A stretch of DNA of 64,000 nucleotides from Bradyrhizobium sp. sBnM-33 (GCF_032917945.1 NZ_CP136624.1:682001-746000); one strand, 5' to 3'. Positions 25,979 to 35,501 are shown, counted from the stretch's first letter. A program made the numbers and translations. The notes: generated by a model not told the origin, from the letters alone.

Positions 25979-27655
25979 ATGCAACGCCTCAAGTTCGATA
26001 TGCGTGCGTGGGTTCAGTTGGCTGCGCTGGCCGCTGCGAGTTCGTTCTTTGCCGCGGATGCGACAGCCGCAAAGATGACCGGCGATCCCGCCGCGACCTG
26101 CAGCGATCTCATCCGGCCGACCGACAATGCCGTGCGGATCGATTCTGCGACCATGGTCGCGCCATCGCCGCTCGCCGTCGCCGAAAGAGCACCGACGCCG
26201 GCGGCGCGCATAACCCCGGCCAACCCGGAATTCTGCAAGGTGCTCGGCCAGATCGCGCCATTAGATCCTAAGGCGCCGCCAATCAAATTTCAGGTCAATC
26301 TTCCGGTCGAGTGGAACGGCCGCTCGCTGCAATATGGCGGCGGCGGCTTCAACGGTGTGCTGATCACCGGGCTTGCCTTGCCGCCGGCTTATCCGTTCGG
26401 CGCGCCGTCGCCGCTGGCGCGCGGGTTCGTCACCTACGGCACGGATTCCGGCCACGAGACCAAGCCGGGCGAGCCGCCGCAGACGTTTGCGCTCAACGAC
26501 GAAGCCTTTGAGAATTTCGCCCATCGTTCCTACAAGCGCGTGCGCGACGCCGCGGTTGCCCTGATGGTGCGTGCCTACGGCAACCCGCCGGCCAAGCTGT
26601 ATTTCATGGGATCGTCGGAAGGTGGCCGCGAGGGGCTGATGATGGCGCAGCGCTATCCCGACGATTTTGACGGCATCTTTGCCCGCGTGCCCGTCATCAA
26701 CTGGGTTGGGCTGCAGCACGCCGGGACGCGGTCGGGGCTTGCAACGATGGGCGAGGGCTGGATCCGCCCCCCGCAGGTCGAGCTTGTGGCCAAGGCGGTG
26801 CTTGCTGCTTGTGACAAGGCCGATGGCGCCGAGGATTCGCTGGTGCTGGACCCGGTTGGCTGCAAGGCGAAATTCCAGCCGGGCACACTGCGCTGCGCGG
26901 CGGGCCAAAACGGCGATCAGTGCCTGAGCGAGGCGCAGATTGCGGCGATCAAGACGCTGCATTCGACGTACAAGTTTTCGTTTCCGCTGGAGAACGGCCT
27001 TGATGATTATCCGGGCTGGGGCGTCTCCGGCGAAAACATTCCTGCGTTCGGTCCGACCGGCGGCTGGGTCGCCTGGTGGCTAGGCAAGGCGGCGCCGGCG
27101 CAGCCGCCGCTGCCTCAGAACGGCATCGCCTGGATCTACGGCGCTGGCGGCATTCAATATGTGTTCGCGCGTGATCCGAAGCTCGACGTCACGACCTACA
27201 GACCCGAGGATCACAAGGAGCGGCTGCTGCAGGTATCGCGGTTGATGGATTCAACCAATCCGGATCTGAGCCGCTTTGCCGCGCGCGGCGGCAAGCTCGT
27301 GATTCTCGAAAACATGGCCGACTATGCCCAGAGCCCTTACGCGGGGATACGCTACTTCGAGAACGTGCAGCGCACATTGGGCAAGGAAAAGACCGCGGAG
27401 TTCGCCCGCCTCTACACGGCGCCCGGCGTCGACCATGTCGGCTCCGGCGCGCCCGCCAATGTCGATATGCTGGCCGTGCTCGTTGATTGGGTCGAGAACG
27501 GCAAGGCGCCTGGCGATCTCGAGGTGATCGAGCAGAAGGTCGAAGCGCCGGCCTTCGAGACGACGCGCGCGTTGCCATTGTGCCAATGGCCGGCTTGGCC
27601 GCATTACAAATCGGGGCCGACGAGTAGTGCCGCCAGTTTCGCCTGTGCGCCGTGA
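25979..27655 (+). CDS. Tannase / feruloyl-esterase family hydrolase, secreted
   Basis: 558 aa with a signal peptide (LAALAAASSFFAADATAA). The tannase/feruloyl esterase alpha/beta-hydrolase fold is shown by LQYGGGGFNGVLITG, the nucleophile elbow MGSSEGGREGLMMAQRYPDDFDGI, and the His region APGVDHVGSGAP. The family normally has Cys next to both catalytic Ser and His (GCSxGG, HC); here both are replaced (SSEGG, HV). The likely role is release of aromatic acids from plant esters, which fits the neighbouring hydroxycinnamate ligase. ATG 25979 is behind GTGGAGGAAACG. Confidence 0.85.
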   Translation: MQRLKFDMRAWVQLAALAAASSFFAADATAAKMTGDPAATCSDLIRPTDNAVRIDSATMVAPSPLAVAERAPTPAARITPANPEFCKVLGQIAPLDPKAPPIKFQVNLPVEWNGRSLQYGGGGFNGVLITGLALPPAYPFGAPSPLARGFVTYGTDSGHETKPGEPPQTFALNDEAFENFAHRSYKRVRDAAVALMVRAYGNPPAKLYFMGSSEGGREGLMMAQRYPDDFDGIFARVPVINWVGLQHAGTRSGLATMGEGWIRPPQVELVAKAVLAACDKADGAEDSLVLDPVGCKAKFQPGTLRCAAGQNGDQCLSEAQIAAIKTLHSTYKFSFPLENGLDDYPGWGVSGENIPAFGPTGGWVAWWLGKAAPAQPPLPQNGIAWIYGAGGIQYVFARDPKLDVTTYRPEDHKERLLQVSRLMDSTNPDLSRFAARGGKLVILENMADYAQSPYAGIRYFENVQRTLGKEKTAEFARLYTAPGVDHVGSGAPANVDMLAVLVDWVENGKAPGDLEVIEQKVEAPAFETTRALPLCQWPAWPHYKSGPTSSAASFACAP

Positions 27656-27691
27656 GGGGCTCCGCCCGCACGGATACCTGCGAGGCGAAAC

Positions 27692-28966
27692 CTATCCCGT
27701 GACCTTGCTCGAGCCCTGCGTGATCAGCCGCGCGGCGCGCTGGTCGCGGGCGTGGATCCACAGCCAACTCAAGGCGACGCTCAGGCGGTTGCGCAGGCCG
27801 ATCAGGAAGTAGATGTGGGCGATGCCCCAGATCCACCAGGCGAGATTGCCGCGCAGCTTGATGCGCCCGAAATCGATCACGGCCTTCTTCTTGCCGATCT
27901 GCGCCAGGCTACCGGCATGCTTGTAGCGGAATGGCGGCAGCGTGCCGCCGGAGAGGCGCGCCTTGATCAGCGCCGCCACGTAGCGCCCCTGTTGCTTGGC
28001 CGCCGGCGCGATGCCGGGCACGGGATTGCCGTCGGGGCCTGCGATCGTCACCGTATCGCCGATGGCAAAGACATCGGGATGGCCGGGCACGGTCAGGTCA
28101 GGCTCGACCTTCAAGCGATAGGCGCGATCGGCCGGCGCCTTCATCCATTCCGCCGCGCGCGAGGCGCGCACGCCGGCCGCCCACACAATGGTTCTGGCCT
28201 CCAGCCTGTTGCCGCCATAGACCACGCCGTCGATGGCGCACTCGGTGACGGGCTGCCCTAGCACCACCTCAACCCCGAGCTCCTCAAGCGCGCGCTGCGC
28301 ATAGGCGGAGAGATCCTCGGGAAAGCCGGCGAGCACGCGCGGGCCGGCCTCGATCAGGACAACGCGGGTCTTATGGGTATCGATGTTGCGAAAGTCCGGC
28401 GGCAGCGTGTCCCTGGCGAGGTCGGCAATTGTTCCAGCCATTTCGACGCCGGTCGGGCCGGCGCCGACGATAACGAAGGTGAGTAGCGCCGCGCGCCGCG
28501 CCGGATCCTTCTCGCGCTCGGCGCGCTCGAAGGCGACGAGGATGCGCCGCCGCAACGTGGTGGCATCCTCCAGCGTCTTCAGGCCCGGTGCGAACGGCTC
28601 CCATTCATCGTGGCCGAAATAGGCGTGGCGGGCGCCGGTGGCGAGGATCAGCGTGTCGTAGGAAATCGTATCGCCGTCTTCGAGCAGCACGCGCTTTCCC
28701 TCGGTATCGACGCCATTCGCGTTGGCGAACAGCGTCGTCACTTCGGGGCGGTCGCGCAGGAGATAGCGGATCGGCCATGCAATTTCCGACGTTGCCAGCG
28801 AAGCGGTCGCGACCTGGTAGAGCAGCGGCTGAAACAGATGATGGTTGCGACGGTCGATCAGCGTGATCCGGACCGGCGCCCCGGCCAGGCCAAAGGCGGT
28901 CTCCAGACCGCCAAAACCGGCGCCGACGATCACGACATGATGGGGTTCTTTCGGCACTGTTGTCAT
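27692..28966 (-). CDS. NDH-2-like NAD(P)H dehydrogenase flavoprotein
   Basis: 424 aa from ATG 28966 (a TTG at 28996 extends it by 10). Two dinucleotide folds are present: FAD in VIVGAGFGGLETAFGL and NAD(P)H in VIVGAGPTGVEMAG. The FAD-binding C-terminal motif GHPDVFAIGDTV is also present. The hydrophobic C-terminus (WWIWGIAHIYFLIGLRNRLSVALSWLW) fits membrane attachment. It should transfer electrons from NADH to quinone without pumping protons. It is divergent from the small gene and ECF sigma gene. Confidence 0.9.
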   Translation of the reverse strand: MTTVPKEPHHVVIVGAGFGGLETAFGLAGAPVRITLIDRRNHHLFQPLLYQVATASLATSEIAWPIRYLLRDRPEVTTLFANANGVDTEGKRVLLEDGDTISYDTLILATGARHAYFGHDEWEPFAPGLKTLEDATTLRRRILVAFERAEREKDPARRAALLTFVIVGAGPTGVEMAGTIADLARDTLPPDFRNIDTHKTRVVLIEAGPRVLAGFPEDLSAYAQRALEELGVEVVLGQPVTECAIDGVVYGGNRLEARTIVWAAGVRASRAAEWMKAPADRAYRLKVEPDLTVPGHPDVFAIGDTVTIAGPDGNPVPGIAPAAKQQGRYVAALIKARLSGGTLPPFRYKHAGSLAQIGKKKAVIDFGRIKLRGNLAWWIWGIAHIYFLIGLRNRLSVALSWLWIHARDQRAARLITQGSSKVTG

Positions 28967-29162
28967 GGAACGCGACCCCGGTTTCAGATGTCTCAACGCA
29001 TTGGATTATGTAGCCATTCTCGCCTGCGGTCCAAACGCCTTTGCTAATCGGCCGATAGCGAAAGTGCATCGCGGAAGGCGAAAAGATTCTTTCCGGGACC
29101 GCATCCTTTGCCTGTTCCGAAACGTCCTTGGGCTCGAGATGGCCGCAGAACAGGAGAAAACC

Positions 29163-29492
29163 ATGAGACGGACCGTAATCAGGTACAAAACCAAGCCGGA
29201 AATGAGCGACAGGAACGCCGAATTGGTGGCGGCGGTGTTTGCCGAATTGGAGGCGGCGCAACCGGAAGGATTCCGCTATCTGTCGCTGCGGCTGGAGGAT
29301 GATACGTTCATCCATTTCGTCGAGACCGCAGCCGATGACGGCTCCAGCGCTTTGCCGAAACTGGCGGCGTTTCAGGCGTTCCAGAACGGCATTCGCGAGC
29401 GTTGCGCCGAACCGCCGCTGCCGAAAGGCGTGACCATCGTCGGCAATTATCGCATGTTGCGTGAGACCGAGAGCGCGCTTGCCGGAGTCTGA
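29163..29492 (+). CDS. Small ABM-like protein coupled to ECF sigma gene
   Basis: 109 aa, soluble. The pattern of beta-alpha elements (RRTVIRYKTKP, FRYLSLRLEDDTFIHFVE, LAAFQAFQNGIRERC) resembles a dimeric alpha/beta-barrel or antibiotic biosynthesis monooxygenase fold. I do not recognise a precise family. CAGGAGAAAACC precedes ATG 29163, and the stop abuts the ECF sigma start with no gap. It may be the enzyme partner or signal modulator of that sigma factor. Confidence 0.65.
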   Translation: MRRTVIRYKTKPEMSDRNAELVAAVFAELEAAQPEGFRYLSLRLEDDTFIHFVETAADDGSSALPKLAAFQAFQNGIRERCAEPPLPKGVTIVGNYRMLRETESALAGV

Positions 29493-30380
29493 ATGACAGT
29501 GGTTCCCGAGACGTCCGCCGGCTCTGACATCGAGCGCCTGCTGGTGGCGATGCGCCCAAGGTTGCATCGCTATTGCGCGCGCATGGTGGGCTCCGTCATC
29601 GACGGCGAGGACGTGCTGCAGGACGCCATGATCAAGGCGGTGGAGGCGCATGCCTCCGCCGGCACGCTCGGCAATCCCGAAGGCTGGCTGTTTCGCATTG
29701 CGCACAACACCGCGTTGGATTTTCTGCGCCGGCGCAACCGCCAGGAAGCGTTCCGGGGACCAGCGGAGGTGGACATGATCGTTGACCAGCTCGATGCCGT
29801 GGCGAGCCGCCAGATCGCCGCGACCTCCTTGCGCACCTTCATGCGGTTGCCGGTGCCACAGCGTGCGAGCGTGATCCTGATGGACGTGCTCGGCTGCTCG
29901 CTGAAGGAAATCTGCGAGGTGATGGATTGCAGCCTGCCCGCGGCCAAGGCTGCGCTGCATCGCGGCCGCGCGCAGTTGCGGGAAATCGCCGATGAGCCGG
30001 ACGACACGCCGCAACAAAAACTATCCGACGCCGATCGCGAGCGGCTCGGCGCTTATGTGGCCCATTTCAACGCGCGCGATTTCGACGCCATCCGCGCCAT
30101 GATCTCGGACGATGTCAGGCTCGACCTGGTCAGCAGAACCCGCCTGAACGGCAAGGCCGAAGTGTCCCGCTATTTCGGCAATTACGACAAGGTCAGCGAC
30201 TGGCATCTGGTGCCGGGGCTGGTGGAGGGGCGCCCCGCCATCCTGGTGTTCGATCCCAACGAAGGCGACACCAAGCCGAAATATTTCGTGCTGCTCGGCT
30301 GGTCGGCCGGCAAGGTTGCGACCATCAGGGATTTCCGCCACGCGCCCTACGTCGTTGATGGCGCTGAATACCTGATCTGA
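29493..30380 (+). CDS. ECF sigma factor with SnoaL-like C-terminal domain
   Basis: 295 aa. Sigma region 2 is at about residues 10-75 (VIDGEDVLQDAMIKAVEA, WLFRIAHNTALDFLRRR), and region 4 at about 110-160 (PQRASVILMDVLGCSLKEICEVMDCSLPAAKAALHRGR). The last 130 residues form an NTF2/SnoaL-type domain (YVAHFNARDFDAIRAMISDDVRLDLVS). ECF groups such as ECF41 use such an extension in place of an anti-sigma factor, but I do not see that group's DGGGR motif. No anti-sigma gene is adjacent. Confidence 0.87.
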   Translation: MTVVPETSAGSDIERLLVAMRPRLHRYCARMVGSVIDGEDVLQDAMIKAVEAHASAGTLGNPEGWLFRIAHNTALDFLRRRNRQEAFRGPAEVDMIVDQLDAVASRQIAATSLRTFMRLPVPQRASVILMDVLGCSLKEICEVMDCSLPAAKAALHRGRAQLREIADEPDDTPQQKLSDADRERLGAYVAHFNARDFDAIRAMISDDVRLDLVSRTRLNGKAEVSRYFGNYDKVSDWHLVPGLVEGRPAILVFDPNEGDTKPKYFVLLGWSAGKVATIRDFRHAPYVVDGAEYLI

Positions 30381-30708
30381 ACGAGCGCTTCTGCAAGTTG
30401 CGCCATCGTCACGGCGCGCCAGCCCGGCTGCAGCAGTCGACCCATCAGGCTTCCCCGGCCCCTCAAAACCGCGACAATTGTTGCCGGGGCAACCGGCATT
30501 ATATTTCTTGCCATCCCCGCCATCCGCGAATTATGGTGCAGGTGGCTTAAGCATGCGCCGAAGGTTCTAACCGGAGCCTTGGGTTCATGCTTGCCGCTGA
30601 CCGGCGATTTCGCGCACAAAACACCTCACAGATAAGAGGCGCGCGGAGCAAGCGTTGCCGGTCGCCCGGTTGACCGGGTTTTGAGTGATAAACAGGAGGG
30701 GAGTGATT
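30381..30708 (+). promoter_or_regulatory. Intergenic region upstream of aromatic-acid importer
   Basis: This 328-base gap holds no convincing gene. GTTGCCGGGGCAAC (30480-30493) is a palindrome of the MarR TTGCCNNGGCAA type, flanked by ACAATT and by an AT-rich ATTATATTTC that could be a -10. AGGAGGGGAG sits before the binding-protein ATG. TTGACC at 30669 may be a second -35. Confidence 0.5.
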
Positions 30709-31884
30709 ATGAAAAAGGCATTCTGGCTGGCGGGCGCTATGGTTCTGGCGCTGGCGCAGCCCGCGCTCGCGGGCGACACCATCAAAATCGGCTTTGTCTC
30801 GACCTTCAGCGGCCCGACCGCTGTGATCGGCAACGACATGCGCAACTCGTTCGAGCTGGCGCTCGACCATCTCGGCCGCAAGATGGGCGGCAAGCCGGTC
30901 GAGGTGATCTATGAGGATGACGGCCAGAAGCCCGATGTCGGCAAGCAGAAGACCGAAAAGCTGATCCAGTCCGACAAGGTCGATTTCATCGTCGGCTACA
31001 TCTGGTCGAACGTGCTGCTCGCCTCGCTGAAGACCGCGGTCGATTCCAAAACCTTCCTGATCACGGCCAATGCCGGCCCATCGCAGCTCGCCGGCGAACT
31101 CTGTTCGCCCTACGTATTCTCGACCTCCTGGCAGAACGACCAGACCCCGCAGGCGGTCGGCACCTACATGAACCAGAAGGGCGTGAAATCAGTGTTCCTG
31201 ATCGGCCCGAACTACGCCGCCGGCAAGGACATGCTGGCCGGCGTCAAGAGCACCTTCAAGGGCCAGGTCGTCGGCGAGGAATATACGGTGTGGCCCAGCC
31301 AGCTCGACTTCTCCGCCGAGCTGACCAAGGCAAAGAATTCCAAGGCCGAGTCGATCTTCGTGTTCTATCCGGGTGCGGCCGGTGTCCAGTTCCTCAATCA
31401 ATACGCCCAGGCCGGACTGAAGGGGCAGATCCCGCTCTATACCGCGTTCACGATCGACGAATTGTCGCTGCCGCTGCAGAAGGAAAACGCGATCGGCGTG
31501 CCCGGCGCGCAGCAATGGGTCAACGATTTGCCGTTCCCCGAGAACAAGAAGTTCGTCGAAGACTACCGCAAGAAGTACACCGGCCTGCGCCCGACCTTCT
31601 ACGGCGCGCAGTCCTATGACGCCGCAAACCTGATCAACAGTGCGGTGGTTGCGGTGAAGGGCGACACCTCGAAGAAGGACGAGATGAAGGCCGAGATGGA
31701 GAAGGCCAACTTCAAGTCCGTGCGCGGCCCGTTCAAATACGGCAACAACCACATTCCGATCCAGAACTTCTACCTGCAGGACGTGGTAAAGGATGCCGAC
31801 GGACAGCTCTCGCTGAAGACGGTGGCGACCATCGTCGAGAACGACCAGGATCGCTTCCACGACAAATGTCCGATGAAGAAGTGA
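30709..31884 (+). CDS. Periplasmic binding protein of aromatic-acid ABC importer
   Basis: 391 aa, Peripla_BP_6 fold. The signal peptide ends at ALAG, and the mature protein starts DTIKIGFVSTFSGPTAVIGN. GAGGGGAG-rich sequence lies before ATG 30709. It is the first gene of a complete livHMGF-type set. Proteins of this type near box genes are thought to bind benzoate or hydroxybenzoates; a true branched-chain amino acid role is not excluded. A TTGCC-type palindrome 220 bases upstream suggests MarR control. Confidence 0.9.
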   Translation: MKKAFWLAGAMVLALAQPALAGDTIKIGFVSTFSGPTAVIGNDMRNSFELALDHLGRKMGGKPVEVIYEDDGQKPDVGKQKTEKLIQSDKVDFIVGYIWSNVLLASLKTAVDSKTFLITANAGPSQLAGELCSPYVFSTSWQNDQTPQAVGTYMNQKGVKSVFLIGPNYAAGKDMLAGVKSTFKGQVVGEEYTVWPSQLDFSAELTKAKNSKAESIFVFYPGAAGVQFLNQYAQAGLKGQIPLYTAFTIDELSLPLQKENAIGVPGAQQWVNDLPFPENKKFVEDYRKKYTGLRPTFYGAQSYDAANLINSAVVAVKGDTSKKDEMKAEMEKANFKSVRGPFKYGNNHIPIQNFYLQDVVKDADGQLSLKTVATIVENDQDRFHDKCPMKK

Positions 31885-31969
31885 TTGTTGGCATGGCCGG
31901 TGCATGATCTCGCGGACGTGCTCTCGGGCTTGACCCGAGGGCGGTTAACGACAGATCATCCGCCCAACA

Positions 31970-32010
31970 AGAAAAATGGCGGCGGCGCAGATGTGCTGCC
32001 GCTGTTTTGT
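31970..32010 (+). terminator. Possible rho-independent hairpin after binding protein gene
   Basis: GGCGGCGGCGCAG and CTGCCGC form an imperfect stem followed by TGTTTTGTT. This could lower transcription of the permease genes relative to the binding protein. Confidence 0.45.
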
Positions 32011-32012
32011 TA

Positions 32013-32082
32013 GGGCATGATCCGGACCCGGAGGGCCACGTTAGTGCAAAGTGGGAACCGGTTTTCCGAAAAGATCATGCCC
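32013..32082 (+). repeat. Inverted repeat GGGCATGATC / GATCATGCCC
   Basis: A perfect 10-base terminal inverted repeat encloses about 50 bases including AAGTGGGAACCGGTTTTCCG. It is a dispersed rhizobial-type repeat, placed between the binding-protein and permease genes. Confidence 0.8.
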
Positions 32083-32137
32083 AAAGATGGAGCGGGACGA
32101 CGAGTCATCCCGCGTTAGATCCAGAGTTTAAGGATTC

Positions 32138-33055
32138 ATGCTCGTCCTCGTAGAACAATCGCTGAATGGCCTGCAGTTCGGCCTGCTGCTGTTTTTGCTG
32201 GCAGCCGGCCTGACGCTGGTGTTCGGCATCATGGACTTCGTCAACCTGGCGCACGGCTCGCTCTACATGATGGGCGCCTATTTCGCGGCCACCTTCGTGG
32301 CGTGGACCGGCAGTTTCGTGTTCGGCATCCTGCTCGCGCTCGGCGCCACGCTGCTGCTCGGCACTCTGCTTGAGTTCGTAGCGCTCCGGCATCTCTACGG
32401 CCGCGACCATCTCGACCAGGTGCTGGCGACCTTCGGGCTGATCCTGTTCTTCAACGACGCGGTGCGGCTGATCTGGGGCCCCGCCGGCCTGTCGCTGCCG
32501 CTGCCGGCCTGGCTGACCGTGCCGGTCCAGATCGTGCCCGGCGTGTTCTATCCGGCCTACCGGCTGTCGATCATCGTGGTCGCGCTGGCGGTCGCAGCCC
32601 TGCTTTACATCGTGGTGATGCGGACCAGGATCGGGATGCTGATCCGCGCCGGCGCCTCCAACCGTGAAATGATCGGCGCGCTCGGCATCAATATCAAGCT
32701 GCTGTTCACGCTGGTGTTCGGGCTTGGCGCGGCGCTCGCGGGCCTTGCCGGGCTGATGCAGGCGCCGATCCTCACGGTGCAGATCGGCATGGGCGAGAAC
32801 ATCCTCATCCTTGCCTTCGTTATCATCGTGATCGGCGGCATCGGCTCGATCCGGGGCGCCTTCATGGCCGCGATCTTCGTCGGGATGATCGATACGCTCG
32901 GCCGCGCCTTCCTGCCCGATCTCCTGCGCACCGTGCTGAGTTCCGCCGCCGCTTCGACCGCCGCACCCGCATTGTCGTCGATGCTGATCTATCTCCTGAT
33001 GGCCATCGTCCTCGTGGTGCGGCCGGAGGGGCTGTTTCCGGCTACCAAACGATGA
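32138..33055 (+). CDS. Branched-chain type ABC permease, LivH-like
   Basis: 305 aa inner-membrane protein with about eight TM segments. LNGLQFGLLLFLLAAGLTLVFGIMDFVNLAHG is the LivH N-terminal hallmark (given here as a description of residues 8-38), and GLGAALAGLAGLM marks the ATPase-contact region. The stop overlaps the next start as ATGA. Confidence 0.92.
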   Translation: MLVLVEQSLNGLQFGLLLFLLAAGLTLVFGIMDFVNLAHGSLYMMGAYFAATFVAWTGSFVFGILLALGATLLLGTLLEFVALRHLYGRDHLDQVLATFGLILFFNDAVRLIWGPAGLSLPLPAWLTVPVQIVPGVFYPAYRLSIIVVALAVAALLYIVVMRTRIGMLIRAGASNREMIGALGINIKLLFTLVFGLGAALAGLAGLMQAPILTVQIGMGENILILAFVIIVIGGIGSIRGAFMAAIFVGMIDTLGRAFLPDLLRTVLSSAAASTAAPALSSMLIYLLMAIVLVVRPEGLFPATKR

Positions 33056-33999
33056 AATCTCACATCAACGCCCGCAACGTCATCGTGGCGCTCGTCGCGC
33101 TTGGCCTCACCTTGCTGCCGGTCTATTCGGCGCTGACCGGCGACATCTTCATCCTGACGCTGTTCACCCGGATCGTCATCTTCGCGCTGGCTGCCGCAAG
33201 CCTCAATCTCATCATGGGCTATGGCGGCATGATGAGTTTTGGCCACGCCGCCTATCTCGGCATCGGCGGCTACGCCGTGGGCATTCTCGCCCATGAAGGC
33301 ATCGGCTCCGGCTTCATCCAGTGGCCGGTCGCGCTGGCGCTGTCGGCGCTTTATGCGCTCGTGATCGGTGCGCTCAGCCTCCGCACGCGCGGCGTCTACT
33401 TCATCATGATCACGCTCGCCTTCGCGCAGATGGCCTATTACATCGCCTCGGGTCTCTCTCGCTATGGCGGCGACGATGGCCTCACCATCTACAAGCGCAG
33501 CACTTTCGGCGGCCTGATCGACCTGTCGAACCGCGTGCAGTTCTACTATCTCTGCCTCTTCTGCCTGTTCGGGGGCGTCTATCTGATCTGGCGCATCATC
33601 AACTCCCGGTTCGGCATGGTGGTGCAGGGCGTCCGTTCCAACGAGCAACGCATGCAGGCGATCGGCTTTCACGCCAACCGATATCGTCTCGTCTGCTTCG
33701 TCATCTCTGGCACGATCTGCGGCCTCGCCGGGGCGCTGCTCGCCAACAACACCGATTTCATCAGCCCGGCCGGGATGTACTGGACCCGCTCCGGCGAACT
33801 CATGGTGATGGTGGTCTTCGGCGGCATGGGCTCGCTGTTCGGTCCCGTCCTGGGCACCATCGTGTTCCTCCTGCTGGAAGAAGTCCTGTCGCAATTCACC
33901 GAATATTGGGCGCTGATCATGGGCCCGCTATTGCTGCTGATCGTGTTGTTCGCGCGCGGCGGCATCATGGGCCTGCTCGGGAGGTGGAGCCGTGGCTGA
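33052..33999 (+). CDS. Branched-chain type ABC permease, LivM-like
   Basis: 315 aa, about eight to nine TM segments. Typical LivM features are LNLIMGYGGMMSFGHAAYLG, YFIMITLAFAQMAYYIA and GVRSNEQRMQAIGFHANRYR. It overlaps LivH by 4 bases and the ATPase gene by 8 bases, so all three are coupled. It pairs with the LivH-like permease. Confidence 0.92.
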   Translation: MKSHINARNVIVALVALGLTLLPVYSALTGDIFILTLFTRIVIFALAAASLNLIMGYGGMMSFGHAAYLGIGGYAVGILAHEGIGSGFIQWPVALALSALYALVIGALSLRTRGVYFIMITLAFAQMAYYIASGLSRYGGDDGLTIYKRSTFGGLIDLSNRVQFYYLCLFCLFGGVYLIWRIINSRFGMVVQGVRSNEQRMQAIGFHANRYRLVCFVISGTICGLAGALLANNTDFISPAGMYWTRSGELMVMVVFGGMGSLFGPVLGTIVFLLLEEVLSQFTEYWALIMGPLLLLIVLFARGGIMGLLGRWSRG

Positions 34000-34759
34000 A
34001 CCCTTGCTCCGCGTCGAAAACCTGATCCGGCGCTTCGGCGGCATTCTCGCGACGGACAATCTGTCGCTCGATGTCGTGCCGGGCGAACTGCACGCCATCA
34101 TCGGCCCGAACGGCGCCGGTAAGACCACGCTGATCAGCCAGTTGACTGGACAGTTGATGCCGAATTCCGGCACCATTCACTTCGCCGGCCGCGAGGTCAC
34201 GCGGCTGCCGCCCTATCAGCGCAGCCGGCTTGGCCTGGCGCGCTCGTTCCAGATCACCTGTCTGCTGCCGGATTTTACCGCAGCCGACAATGTCGCGCTC
34301 GCAGCCCAAGCCCATGACGGTCACTCGTTCCGTTTCTGGGGCTCGGCGCGCAAAGAGAGGCATCTGCGCGACGCGGCGCAGGCCGCGTTGACCCGGGTAG
34401 GGCTCGCGCGGCGCGCCGACGTACTCGTGTCGGAATTAAGCCACGGCGAACAGCGCGAGCTCGAGCTGGCGGTCGCGCTCGCCACAAAGCCGCAATTGCT
34501 GCTGCTCGACGAGCCTATGGCCGGCCTCGGCACCACCGAATCCGCGCGCATGGTGGCTTTGCTGAAGGAGCTGCGGAAGGAAGTCACCATCGTGCTGGTC
34601 GAGCACGACATGGAGGCGGTGTTCGCCCTCGCCGACCGCATCACGGTGCTGGTCTATGGCCGCGTGATCGCCTCGGGTGATCCCGACGCCATCCGGAATA
34701 ATGAGGAAGTCAAGCGCGCCTATCTCGGCGATCAGCATGTGGTGGTCAGCCATGGCTGA
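33992..34759 (+). CDS. ABC ATPase, LivG-like
   Basis: 255 aa with a GTG start. Walker A is GPNGAGKTT, the signature is LSHGEQRELE (His where Gly is usual, common in LivG), and Walker B is LLLLDEPMAGL. The C-terminal VYGRVIASGDPDAIRNNEEVKRAYLG is the LivG tail. It overlaps the next ATPase gene by 8 bases. Confidence 0.92.
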   Translation: MAEPLLRVENLIRRFGGILATDNLSLDVVPGELHAIIGPNGAGKTTLISQLTGQLMPNSGTIHFAGREVTRLPPYQRSRLGLARSFQITCLLPDFTAADNVALAAQAHDGHSFRFWGSARKERHLRDAAQAALTRVGLARRADVLVSELSHGEQRELELAVALATKPQLLLLDEPMAGLGTTESARMVALLKELRKEVTIVLVEHDMEAVFALADRITVLVYGRVIASGDPDAIRNNEEVKRAYLGDQHVVVSHG

Positions 34760-35480
34760 GTCAAAAGCCGCCGAAACCCTGCTCGAAGTTGAGGGGATCG
34801 AGACCTGCTACGGCCTCAGCCAGGTGCTTTTCGGCCTGTCGCTGAAGGTGCGTGCGGGTGAGATGGTCGCCCTGATGGGGCGCAACGGCATGGGCAAGAC
34901 CACGACCGTCCGTTCCATCATGGGCATGACGCCGGCCCGCGCGGGCAATATCCGCTTCGCGGGTGAGCAAGTGCGCAGCCTGCCGTCCTACCGAATTGCA
35001 AAACTGGGCATCGGCCTGGTGCCGGAGGGACGCCAGATCTTTCCGAATCTGACGGTATACGAGAATCTGGTGGCGGCCTCGGGCAACCGCGCCGGCAATG
35101 CCGATCCCTGGACCATCGAGAAAATCCACGCGCTGTTTCCGCGGCTCGCCGAGCGCGGCAACAATATGGGCGTGACGCTGTCCGGCGGCGAGCAGCAGAT
35201 GCTGGCGATCGGTCGCGCGCTGATGACCAACCCGAAGCTTCTGATCCTCGACGAAGCCACTGAAGGCCTCGCACCGCTGATCCGCGAGGAAATCTGGAAC
35301 TGCCTTTCGATGCTGAAGGGCCGCGGCCAATCGGTGCTGGTGATCGACAAGAACGTCGCCAACCTCTCCCGCATCGCCGACCGCCACTACATCATCGAGC
35401 GCGGGCGCACGGTATGGACGGGGACGAGCGAGCAGTTGATTGCCGAGCCGGATTTGCAGCACCGGTATCTCGGGATTTGA
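34752..35480 (+). CDS. ABC ATPase, LivF-like
   Basis: 242 aa. Walker A is GRNGMGKTT, the signature is LSGGEQQMLAIGRAL, and Walker B LLILDEATEGLAP. The C-terminal tail LIAEPDLQHRYLGI is LivF-like. It heterodimerises with the LivG-like ATPase. ATG 34752 lies within the preceding gene's end, so translation is coupled. Confidence 0.92.
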   Translation: MAESKAAETLLEVEGIETCYGLSQVLFGLSLKVRAGEMVALMGRNGMGKTTTVRSIMGMTPARAGNIRFAGEQVRSLPSYRIAKLGIGLVPEGRQIFPNLTVYENLVAASGNRAGNADPWTIEKIHALFPRLAERGNNMGVTLSGGEQQMLAIGRALMTNPKLLILDEATEGLAPLIREEIWNCLSMLKGRGQSVLVIDKNVANLSRIADRHYIIERGRTVWTGTSEQLIAEPDLQHRYLGI

Positions 35481-35501
35481 GACTGGAGGCGAGATCTATC
35501 A

